Assembly: GCA_038503035.1 (NCBI GenBank)
Contig: JAVSML010025539.1
Span: forward strand, 124,001 to 188,000
DNA: 64,000 nt
From: Crocodylus rhombifer
Taxonomy: Eukaryota > Chordata > Crocodylia > Crocodylidae
Direction of reading: 5' to 3'
Shown here piece by piece: positions 21,335 to 31,160 of the stretch (positions are counted from its first letter, which is position 1; each line of letters starts with the position of its first letter). Made by a program: the position numbers and the translations under genes. The notes under the pieces are model-generated. The model ran no database searches and had not been told where the DNA came from. It was given only the letters and a program-made list of their open reading frames with translations.

Positions 21335-22384
21335 TAGCCTGAACGACTGCAGAAATGTTCCTGCATTTCCCAAATGTCTATTCACTTGCCAATCAGTTCA
21401 ATTTACGCAGGTGAGACTAACCTGCAAAGATTGAATCAATTCAGGCTTGGTATTTTTGAATGTCTGTACATATCCATAGTATTCACAGGTTAAGATAATA
21501 GTGCTTCTCACTCTTTTACTTTACAGACGGGAAATCTGGGCATTGTACAGGCAACATTCCTGGCACCTGGAGAAAGTCAACCAACATTTCTTATGTTTTC
21601 TTCTGGGGACTAGATCATTTGACTGACTATTCAGTACTGATGTATTACACCAGCATGAAAGCATTGACAATGAAGTTCCATCTCTTTTGGGCTGGACATG
21701 CACACGAACAATAAGTGCATGTATATATAGCGGGAGAGCTGAAATATGATCACCTAGAGGGAAGGCAAAAAAGCAAATGGTAAACCAACTGACATTCCAT
21801 CTTATTCATTGTGGGATAGCAGTTTCAAGGGGAAATCAAAGAAGGTATTGTCCTCTTTGAGCAGCGAAACAGTAACAATCTCCAAGAAAAGCATACTAGG
21901 CTTAAAAAGCAACAGTTGTAGAAATCACAAACTATGCGTCTGCCTTAGGACTGTGGGTGGCAGGGCAGGGGAATGAGAGTGAAGCTTTTTGTTGCAAACT
22001 GATTTAGTGAGTCAGACACATTCTCACTACATCCTTTCAAATGCTTCAACTGATTTCTCATCCTGCTGAAATGAAGAGATTGAATTACAGTAGGTGCCAT
22101 GTCTGGGTCATCCCCAAATCTGGGAGGCTAATGTTGACAATGACTGTTATCTTAACAGGCTGTTCAGCTCCCCCAAACCTTTTGTTGCTAATGGAGAGTC
22201 TCACTTTTCAGAATTAAATCAACAGAGCTCTTTGGACAAACACAGGAAGGCAAAATAATGACTCAATATAGCACCCCCTCGGCAAACATTTGTGGGTAGC
22301 TTTAGGATAGTAAATGAGTCATTAGCTCCGCTGAGGACTACAAAGCCCAGGAACTAAAGAGAAAAAGAAGCTTGTGCTGGATAA
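21335..22384. other. anonymous sequence
   Basis: No gene or repeat recognised. Confidence 0.4.
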
Positions 22385-22530
22385 AAAGTGAGAGGTGGTT
22401 AGCTGTGTTGGTCTGAAGTCAGGCAGAAAGAAGGGCAGGGTGGCATCTTGGAGACTAACTCATTCAAAAAGGCATAAGCTTTCACAGGCAACAGCCTCGT
22501 TCATTAGATGCTAGTCTAGGCAAAGTAGAC
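22385..22530 (-). repeat. GIY-YIG-retroelement-type 3' tail
   Basis: The plus strand reads 'ttagctgtgttggtctgaag', 'cttggagactaactcattca' and 'ggcataagctttcacaggca'. This is the antisense of a tail widespread in reptiles ('...CTGTGAAAGCTTATGCC...TTAGTCTCCAAG.TGCCAC'). It has the same layout as the tail at 3168-3300, but a different subfamily. There is no coding part. Confidence 0.65.
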
Positions 22531-24260
22531 CATTACCTATGAAAATTTAAGCATTTATGAAGAAGTTAGTCTTGAAAGGCCTAGTCACATGCTGCCTTTT
22601 GAGCTTCTTAAATGTTGATCACTGTTAGTACTAGCCTGAGCTTGGAGCAACTACACATTAAGGCTAAAAATCTTCTCTGACTGTCCCCCACCTCCACAGC
22701 TATGGCTTGCCACTACCAAGCTGGTGAGCCAGGGCAGACTCATATCCCTGCTCTAAGTGGAGAGGTGTGAGATATGGGGGCAGGAGCAGGAATATGAAGC
22801 TGGGAGAATTAATAGGATGGAGGTGGGTACTGAAATGGGAGCTCGAGGAAACATGACGCAATGAAAGAAGTCAGTCACTGATGGGTAAAATAAAACAAAG
22901 TTATTTTTGAAAAGAATTTAAAAAGAAATTAAGGGGAAGTAAAGGTCTTGTGTTTTAATAAATTGGAATTTTCTGGTTGGGTTGTACTGGTCATACTTCC
23001 TTGGGTGGCTGGGAGGTGGGAGCAGTAAGAGAAGGTGCTTTTGGGGAGCTACTGCCCCTAACCCAGGAAGGAAGCCCCAGCTCATGGGGACCTGATCCAG
23101 CCCCCAACCTCATTTCCTGCCCCTCACCCCTCCTTGACCCCGCTCTTGGCTTGGTGCCAGAACCAGCCCCTGGGCAGTAGAGTTCAGAAGGTAGAAAGTT
23201 TGCCCACAAAGACCAAGAGAGTGGAGAGGGGACACTGCATCCAGGGTTGCTGGAGGACTGCAACCTGGGCAGCTCATCTGTGGGGAGTGGCTGCATATTA
23301 ATGGGACACAAGCTGGGTAACATGGATCAGAGTTAAACCTCCCCTGGAGTGGTATAACTTTAAGCCATCTAAAGTATTCTTAAAACTAGTTTCAGGGCCA
23401 CTCTTCCCTGGCTTCTGCATGAAAAGTGACACTCTTTCTATGAGAAAGTAAGTTGCTGAGTAGGTTGCTGGAGACTGGATGCCTAGAGAAACTAGGCCGG
23501 CCCATAATCATCACAGCGGTCTGCAGACTAGGTGTGCTTTTAAAAATCTTTTTCTCTCTTACGCTTTGTTCCTACAGCTAAAAGTAATAAGTTCTTTGAT
23601 TCTAAGAAAGTCGCCTGGTCATAGACCCTCAAAGTAGAGAAGAACAGAAGCTGAAATCAGTCAGACTTGCTAAGTTAAGACAGGTGACACACAGGATACA
23701 GTATCTGAGGCCCCAGTCTAAAAGTGGGAGAATTGCATGACACTATTCCAGGGAGGAAGCAGGAGGCCTGACACATGAGGAGGTGAATATATGAGGAAGT
23801 GGACTCGGAGAACCACAAAGTGGGAAAAGGAGCAGCTAGACCTACAATAGAACACAAAGCATAAAAATGGGAATCTTTTTTTTTTTTTTGCTCGGCATTC
23901 CATTCCCTTGTCACATTTCACACCTGATCAGAGACCACAAAGTATAACTGCATATCCTAAGGGTTTAAAATGGTGTGTGTCAGGAGCAGAAGGTGCTATA
24001 GGATCAAGGGGTATTTTTATATGAACAGGATGCTCATTTCTGCAATGCTGGATTGTCCTGCGCAACCAAAGAAGAGATGCAAATAAATAGAAGTCTCCTG
24101 AGGTACTCTAAAGAGCAGTTCAGAAGAGATGGCCTACATTTCATGGGACTGTGCTCTGTTTTCTCAAGGATTTTTGTGGTTTTCAGGCTGTACCTCCTTT
24201 GTCTTCTGAAAGGCTTTTCTTCTGAGCTTAGAAAACTGAGTTTCCTGTTTGAAGCACCCC
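22531..24260. other. anonymous sequence, partly GC-rich
   Basis: The block 22960-23340 is GC-rich, with overlapping frames on both strands but no motif. A 14-base poly-T lies at about 23876-23889. No gene was recognised. Confidence 0.4.
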
Positions 24261-24284
24261 TTGTTTGTTTGTTTGTTTGTTTTT
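24261..24284. repeat. (TTTG)n microsatellite
   Basis: About six TTTG units, immediately 5' (plus strand) of the antisense CR1. Confidence 0.9.
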
Positions 24285-24814
24285 AAGTAGTTTTCTTCCT
24301 CACTGCTATTTTCATTAGAGAGGAATCATCCAGGATATATAGAACATTACTGAGAATTTTTTTTTTCCTAATATCCAACCTAAACCTCCCTTGCTGCAAC
24401 TTGAGACCATTGCTCCTTGTTCGGTCATCTGTCATCACTGAGAACAGTCTAGCTCCATCCTCTTTGAAACCACCCTTCAGGTAGTTGAAGGCTCCTATCA
24501 AATCCCCTCTCAGTCTTCTCTTATGCAAACTAAATATGCCCAATTCCTTCAGCCTCTCGTCATAAGTCATGTACCCCTCTAACCATTTTTGTTGCTCTCC
24601 GCTGGACTCTCTCCAACTTGTCCACATCCTTTCTATAGTAGGGGGTCCAAAACTGGACCCAGTACTGCAGATGTGGCCTCCCCAGTGCAGAATAGAGCAG
24701 AACAATTACTTCCCTCAATCTGCTGGCATTACTCCTACTAATGCAGCCCAATACGCTGTTAATCTTCTTGGCAACAAGGGCACACTCCTGACTCATATCC
24801 ATCTTATTGTCCAT
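24283..24814 (-). pseudogene. CR1 ORF2 C-terminal region in two frames
   Basis: Minus-strand frames 24814-24560 and 24705-24283 overlap and together cover the conserved CR1 C-terminal region. The first carries [20 protein letters not shown] and RRATKM. The second carries [19 protein letters not shown] and FRLDIRKK. A frameshift near 24600 separates them. The terminal block normally reading WN.LP.EVV is absent. Confidence 0.85.
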
Positions 24815-25800
24815 TGTAAACCCCAGGTCCTTTTATGCAGAGCTGCTGCTTAACTAGTGAGTTCCCAGGCTGTAGCAGTTCATGGGATTCTTCTGTCCTA
24901 AGTGCAGGACTTTGCACTTGTCCTTGTTGAATCTCGTGAGATTTCTTTTGGCCCAATCCTCCAATTTGTCTAGGTCACTCTGAATTTTACCTCTACCCTG
25001 CAGTGTATCTACTATATTCCCAGCTTGGTGTCATCCGCAAACTTGCAGAGGGTGCAATCCATCCCATCTTCTAGATCATTATTGAAGATGTTGAACAAAA
25101 CCAGTTCCAGGACCGACCCTTGGGACACTCCACTTGAATACCAGATGCCAACCAGACATTGAGCCATTGATTACTACCCATTAAGCCTGACAATCCAGCC
25201 AGGTTTCTATCCACCTTACAGTCCATTCATCCAACCCATACTTCCTTAGCTTGCTTGCAAGAATGCTGTGGGTGATGATATCAAAAGCCTTGCTAATGTC
25301 AAGGTATACCACACCCACTGCTTTGCCCGCATCCATAGTGCCAGTTATTTCATCACAGAAGGCAATCAGGTTGGTCAGGTATGACTTGCCCTTGGTGAAT
25401 CCATGCTGACTGTTTCTAATCACCACCTTCTCCTCCATGTGCTCAGAAATGGATTTTTTGAAGTTCTGCTCCATTATTTTTCCAAGGATTGAGCTGAGGC
25501 TGACTGGTCTGCAATTCCTGGGATCCTTCTTTTTCCCCTTCTTAAAGATGGGCACTATATTTACCCTTTTCCAATCATTCAGGACCACTCCCAATTACCA
25601 TGACTTTTCAAAGATAATAGCCAGCAGCTCTGCAATCATATCAGTCAACTCCCTCAGCACCCTCAGATGCACTGCATCTGTCCCCATGGACTTGTACACA
25701 TCCAGTTTTTGTAAATAGTCCCTAACCTTTTCTTTCATGTTTGGGGGCTGCTTACCTTGTCCTTAAACTGTGTTGCTCAGTGCAGTAGAGCACTCTTCAT
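24300..25800 (-). mobile_element. CR1 LINE, minus strand, ORF2 RT to C-terminus
   Basis: It runs on the minus strand from about 25800 to 24300 through RT and the C-terminal region of ORF2. The RT half is open at 25594-25181; motif C (KFADDTKLG) lies near 25060-25035 in a different frame. The C-terminal half lies in two frames at 24814-24283 and includes [20 protein letters not shown] and [16 protein letters not shown]. The usual CR1 3' UTR is missing, so the 3' end is deleted near 24300. Confidence 0.9.
25181..25594 (-). pseudogene. CR1 ORF2 reverse transcriptase fragment
   Basis: A 137-residue open stretch. It holds the entry block PIFKKGKKKDPRNCRPVSL (about residues 14-33), QHGFTKGKS near 64 and motif A as VVYLDISKAFD near 95. 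It stops at GLDEWTVRWIETWL. The GSVLGPVLFN and FADD blocks follow beyond a stop, in other frames. The methionine is internal; intact CR1 ORF2 is about 900-1000 residues. Inactive. Confidence 0.9.
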
Positions 25801-26914
25801 TAAGGTTATAATAGTACAATAGACCCATATCATTTCTACTGATTGATTCGCAACCCACTTAATTCACAACAGGTGGATGAATTAAGGATGAACCATACAA
25901 CTGTTTGCTGAAGCTTTTACTTTAAAGAGTCCCACTTCTCTGATCAACTGAAGAGACTTAGGAATATAGTTCAGTGAGGTATCCAGGTTCTGTTGTAACA
26001 AACTTTGTCATTACAGTGAAAAGTACAAAACTAAACCAGACTTTTACTAATAACTATCCATAAGTTAGAGTTGTGTGATGTACTAAACACAAGCCAAGAG
26101 AATGACATTACAATGAGGAGAGAGAACAGACTAAATCAACTCCAGTCTCCAAAATGTGAGAAAGCAGGAGAAAATGTAATTGAAATATTTATCTGAACTG
26201 ATTAAATTTATTTAAAGACATAGTGAGGAAAAAACTTTTTAACCCAACAGAAAGGAAAAGGATGGCAGAGACAGCTTAGTTAACAAATTGCCTGGTGTCG
26301 AAAATGAACAAGAAGAACAAGTGGACAAAGGAGATAAAACATATGGTAATGTTCTGTTCTGGACAGATTTAAAGGTCTGGCGTCTTTCACTTCATTTCAG
26401 AAATACTTGTCTGTTTTTCTGAGGCATATGGAGTGTTTTCTCAGGTGGCATCTTGCTGTTGCTTTTGATATGTAGGCTGCTGGAGTCTGTGTGTTCTGAA
26501 AGGCTGACACTAGCAAGCAGTCTTCCGGATGCCAGGCAATCCAGAAAAAAACAAATCAAATCTGTGTTCATTGTTGAAAACTCAGAAAGGTATATTGTCC
26601 TTAGGCAGCACTTCAGTTGGTATGATTAATGGCCAGTCAGAGCCAACGTTAGGGGAAATGGTACCTGGGCAAAGTTGTATTTTGTTGTGTGTCCTCCCCA
26701 CCCCTAAGCCCTGTCCATTTCACAAATTAAGCTGTCATCTCAAAGTTCTTTATAATTTACTAAAAAAAATACAAAAGAGGAAATGGCAAACAATTCAATT
26801 AAATTTAATTCTATTCAAATAAATGGTACAAGTCATAAAAAATAACATTGTAGCTGTGACAAACTAAATTTTAAATTAAACACTAAAGTAATAATCATAA
26901 CAAATTTAAAAAAT
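25801..26914. other. anonymous AT-rich sequence
   Basis: No gene or clear element was recognised. Confidence 0.4.
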
Positions 26915-28255
26915 GTTCACCAAGATTCCAAGACTCTGCATGCCTTTGCTGCCACAAATTCTGATGTTGCTTGTGCCACAGCATTCTCAATAGACAGGAT
27001 AGCTAGCAAAGATAGCTTGTCATCTCCGATGGTTAATTGTAAACATGTTTGTATGAGCTTTAATGTCAAGAAGCTCCAGGATCTTGAGTGCTAACCATGT
27101 GTTTAGGAAGTTGTCATAAAGTTCATTGTTGTAAAAGAAATTGTAGAACTTCTTGAGGAGCACTACAGTGCATTGGAAATAAATTTTGGAGATAGTCGAG
27201 TTCTTTGCAGAGGAAATTTTTCCATATGTCAATGCACAATGAAGGTACTTACTGTGCTTCTTCAAAGTTCCTTTGTCAGGAAGTTGTCATGTTATATAGG
27301 AAGTCCCAGAGGGTCACATGTTGATTCATTTGCTCCAAACATTCTTCCATGAGCACTTTCACTGTGTATATATGCCAGTTGATAATTTCACGTTTGAACT
27401 CGACTTCTGGACTGTTATCTGTTTCATCCTCATATTGATAGCTGAACTGACACTTTTTTATGATGAACACATGGGGCTGGTTTAAAGGCTAGATCAACAC
27501 CAAGATTATGCAAGTATCCTGTTTTACCTTTTGCTCTGCTTTGACCCACATTTAGCAGGAATTGGAACGACTAGGTGACTTATCATGACGCACAAGAATC
27601 TGAAACATATGCTTCCAAATCATTCAACAACTCAAATGCTAGGGAAGATTTTGGATTCAAGTCAAAGAGCTTGCAGCAGAAACTTAAAACCTTGTCAGTG
27701 AGTATGAGTAAAGCAACAAGTGACACTTCATAACTTTACCATTTTCACAATTTCTGTATAAAAATATCATAGAAAAATGGTAAATCTGATCATCCAGAAG
27801 GAAATCCATGTTCTTTTGATGGACCATGGGTAACTGGCAAATCTTGAATTTTGGACATTAGATTGGGCCATGAAACTGGGGGGCTGGACCTGATGATCTC
27901 ACAAGGTCCCCTCCAGGTCTAAGCTTCTGTGAATCTGTGGTTCTAAATGGCATCAGAAACACCTACAATGGGAATCATTTAATCTCTATCACTGGCATTG
28001 TCATTATTCTGGTCCAGATGAAGAATTTCTGTTTTGCTCGGGTCTCTTTGTTTCTCTTGCAATGATTCTTGAAAGTTGAATTGTGGTTTATCTATACATT
28101 TTTCATCTGATGTCTCTACTATGATGTCTACTACTGCATGGGTTGTCATTAACAGATTTCAAATATTTTTTTCATCACATCTGCATCTATTTTCATTACA
28201 GTCAGCTTTTCATTTCCCTTTCTGCACCCCTGACATCTTATTAGGCATTTGCAAC
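26915..28255 (-). pseudogene. ruined hAT transposase (DUF4371/ZMYM-like class)
   Basis: Read on the minus strand, pieces of a hAT transposase appear in order. Near 28240-28170 is MSGVQKGK followed by a Lys/Asn-rich run, like the KKLSGAQKRK start of this class. Near 27400-27280 is VEFKREIINWHIYTVKVLME with LWDFLYN. The frame 27265-27020 carries KKHSKYLHCALTYGKISSAK and then LYDNFLNTWLALKIL, matching the LFPNxxIALRILL block before the dimerisation region. Near 27030-26930 is KLSLLAILSIENAVAQATSE, the C-terminal hAT dimerisation segment. Frameshifts, stops, missing segments (including the ERSFSKLKLIK part) and a CR1 tail inserted at 27865-27955 show an old immobile copy. The relation to the class is recognition by pattern, not by a search. 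Confidence 0.75.
27865..27955 (+). mobile_element. CR1 3' tail inside the hAT relic
   Basis: 'ggctggacctgatgatctca' with 'caaggtcccctccaggtcta' and the terminus 'ctgtgaatctgtggttct' is a short CR1 3' end. It is antisense to, and probably younger than, the surrounding transposase relic. Confidence 0.75.
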
Positions 28256-28679
28256 ATCTTATTTCCTTCAAGTTTCACAGGTTGCAGTGGTGGGAGCATG
28301 GAACTGGGTGGGTGGAGAGGCGTGGGGCTGTGCTTTTCCTCTGCACGACCCTTGTATGAGAGAGAATAGAGCTGTCAATTAATAGAAGGATGGGAATATA
28401 AGTATTGCAGGTGACAGCACTGGTAGCAGCATTGGCCAGGGCTCTAGGGCTCAGCCAGAGCCGCTGCCACTGCATCAGCTATTACTGGGCTGGCCAGAGA
28501 AACCATGTGCCCTGTGCCTTGGTCTGGAGTGAGGCCAGAGTCATGCTGGAGCTCGAGGATAAGCAGATGGCAAAGCAGAAGTGGGGAGGCAGAAAGGGGG
28601 CAGCACCAAGGGGTCAGGCACCTTGGGGTTCAAGTAGGAGGGAGGCAAATATCAGAGCAGCAAGAGGTATGAGTTAAAC
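28256..28679. other. GC-rich sequence of unknown origin
   Basis: It lies between the hAT relic and the next hAT target site. 'ggctctagggctcagccaga' near 28440 faintly recalls the 40.7/45.6 kb repeat. No gene. Confidence 0.35.
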
Positions 28680-30987
28680 CAAGAGTGGAGAAAATACAGC
28701 CCATGGGCCGGCTCACCAGGCCATTGTTTCTGGCCTGCAGGGCCCTTAAATTTTTTTTTTTTTAAATTAATATTTATCTGCCCCTGGCTCCTTTTAAGGA
28801 TGGAAGGAGCCAGGGGCAGTAGGACCCAGGGGAAGCCATGGCAAGAGCATGGAACAGGAAGGCCCCCCCAGCCCCCACCCTCACACTCCCCCAGACAGAA
28901 GCCCCTGCCTACCAGAGGCTTCTGGCCCAGGACCGTGGTGCTGTTCATGCCTGTACTGATGCAGGAAATTCTGGTAAGAGTATGGGACTGTGGGGATCAC
29001 TCCAGTCCTCAGGGCTGGGCCAGGCCAGCTCCTCCTGAGTCCTGCAGTCCAGCCACACAGCTGGAAGTAAGCGGGCACATGGGAGCCAGCGACAGCTGGG
29101 GTCCTTTCACCCAGGCAGTCAAGCGCGAGGTGCACAAGGTGAGGGCTGCATGCACTGGTTGCTGCCTGTACCCTGGGACTGAGACGGGGGTGCTGGGAGT
29201 GAGCAGATGCATGGGAGCCAGTGACAGCCAGATGGGAGCACAGGGCCTGTGCCAGTGCCCCAGGGCCAACACCAGCAGGGCCCAGGATAAGACAGCAAGA
29301 GAACAGGCTAGCAGGGCTCCATGGATCTGGGCTGGGCTGTACCAGCAGGGAAAAGGGGGAGCCAGGCTGGCTAAAAGCCTGAAGAAGTAGAGGAAATGGA
29401 GTGGAAGTTAGATCACATGCCTGAGGCTAGGAGCAGCAATGGCCCAGCTTCCCTCCCCCCCTCACGGGAGGCCCCAGAGGACACCACTACCCTGGGGGGG
29501 AGGACCTGCCCCCACCCCCCACACCACAGGGACCTGGTGGCCTGCTGGAAGCTCACCCCTGGTCCTGGGACAGAAAGGGAGACTCCGCCAGGAGCAGAAG
29601 CAGGCCTGCAGATGCTTTTGTGATCCAGAGGCTCCTGAGGCCACCACAAGCCCAGGGGCAGCTGGGGAAGCTCCTGTCCAGCCCTGCAGTCAACACAGAG
29701 GGGGGCACCTGCGGCTGCTGCGGGGTGGCACAACCTGGTGGGGACCCAGCCCAGGGCCCTGGAAGCCTGGGAAGGCCAAAGGAGTACAAAAGTGGCCATG
29801 GGCCCAATCCTGCTCCTGGAGGAGCCTCTCCATCTGTCCCAGGGCCAGGAGCTCAGCTGTCAGCAGGCCACCAGGCCCCTATGGTAAGAGGGATCCAGAC
29901 CCTCCCCCTGGGTGGCAGGGGCAGATGGACCCTCCAGGGCCCCCTGTGAGGAGGGGCAGATGGGCTGTTGCCACTCCAAGCCTCAGGCATGTAATTTAAC
30001 TTCCACGCCACCTCCCCAGGCTTTCAGTACCCTGTGCCACATCCCCACCGGCTCATGCCACCACCAGCAGCCCTGGGAACTCCCCAGCACTGCCCAGGGA
30101 CCAGACAGGCCCTTCCCCGGTGGCCCCCTGGCACATGAGGGGCCAAGTGGCCTGCTGGTAGCTCACCCCCTGACTGTAGGATGGGTGGGGAGGCTCCACC
30201 AGGACGAGGATTGGGCCCACAGCCACTTTTGCATTTTGGGCTGCTAGGAATATGGGGGCTGTCTGGGAAGGGCCTGGCCAGCCTGGGGGCCAGTGCGGGG
30301 GTATGGCCAAGGCCACTGGGGGTGGCACAAGCCAGCAGGGACCCAGCACAGGGTTCTAGAAGCCTGGGAAGGTTCCCCCAAAGTTGGATCTGAGAACTGC
30401 ACCAGGTCCACTTGGGCTCTGTGCTATTGCAGATTGAGGATGGGTGCTGACTGGCTCAGGGGGGAGTGCACAGGGTTCTCCCATGTACACCCCACATACC
30501 CTCAAACCCTTCCTGCAAACCCCACAGTCACACCCTCCTCCGAACACAATCATGCATCCCACACATACCATACCTACACACACACATCCACAGCTCCCCA
30601 CAAAACCCACACCCCATGCACTATACAAGAGTAAGACTACATTTTGAGCTATTATGCAATCACTTCTACATATATAGCACAAACACACACAAATCAGGAC
30701 AAAAATATATATTTTTATTACATCAAAATATATTATTATGGGTATTTGATTTTTAGTACATAATTTGTTTTTTGTCCAGTTCTAAGATGCCAAACCCTCT
30801 TCCCAAAGTAGTACTTCCAGGTCTAAGGGGAGGGACTTCTGGTGGCAAAGGTCAGAGGTTAGAGGCAGGACTTCTGGTTCCAAGATGGTGACCAGGGTGC
30901 AGGGCACCTGTCAAAGGGCAGGGATACCCATGCAGCTTGCCAGAAGTCACTAAGCGGTCCTCTGCCTGAAATAATTGCCTGCCCCTG
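28680..30987 (-). mobile_element. non-autonomous hAT transposon, copy 2 (2.3 kb)
   Basis: The left edge is CAAGAGTGGAGAAAATAC and the right edge TTGCCTGCCCCTG, whose complement starts CAGGGGCAGGCAA. The flanks AGTTAAAC (28672-28679) and AGTTAGAC (30988-30995) match at 7 of 8 bases, a hAT-type target duplication. The right 400 bases, reverse-complemented, match the left part of copy 1 at 10377 (for example 'agaagtgattgcataatagc' and 'gtagtcttactcttgtatag'). No transposase is encoded. The interior (28800-30400) is a GC-rich mosaic of repeated segments; it carries many overlapping open frames (up to 196 residues) with no motif. Confidence 0.8.
29525..30385. repeat. duplicated and inverted GC-rich segments inside hAT copy 2
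   Basis: Segment A (about 29525-29780) and segment C (about 30145-30380) share 'gtggcctgctgg.agctcacc', then 'cagggacccag'-like text and 'aagcctgggaagg' in the same order. Segment B (about 29785-29885) is an inverted partial copy: its complement reads 'ggtggcctgctgacagctga', then 'tgggacagatggagaggctc' and 'tggccacttttgtactcctt'. The arrangement is A, inverted B, C. Confidence 0.75.
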
Positions 30988-31044
30988 AGTTAGACTCTTT
31001 GACTCGCTCACCCCCTACCACTTTTTCCCAGTGGGTGTAGGGAA

Positions 31045-31160
31045 TTTAAGATGACCCCCCCCATAATTAATTTATATATAATATAGTAAATGATAACCAA
31101 TATATACATTTTCCATGTATAACATCTAATTATGGGGGGGTCATCTAAAATTCAGAGTCA
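31045..31160. repeat. inverted repeat with 22-base arms (MITE-like)
   Basis: 'aagatgaccccccccataatta' starting near 31049 and 'taattatgggggggtcatct' near 31128 are inverted copies separated by about 55 AT-rich bases. Just outside lie 'gggaattt' and 'ttgaatttgggtaaatatgg', which could extend a short DNA transposon. No duplication was established. Confidence 0.7.

Noticed and set aside
28800..29999. Long open frames (196 and 186 residues, plus strand) and several others overlapping on both strands
   Set aside because: They lie inside hAT copy 2, overlap in up to four frames, are Gly/Pro/Ala-rich because of GC content, and show no domain. They are composition artefacts.
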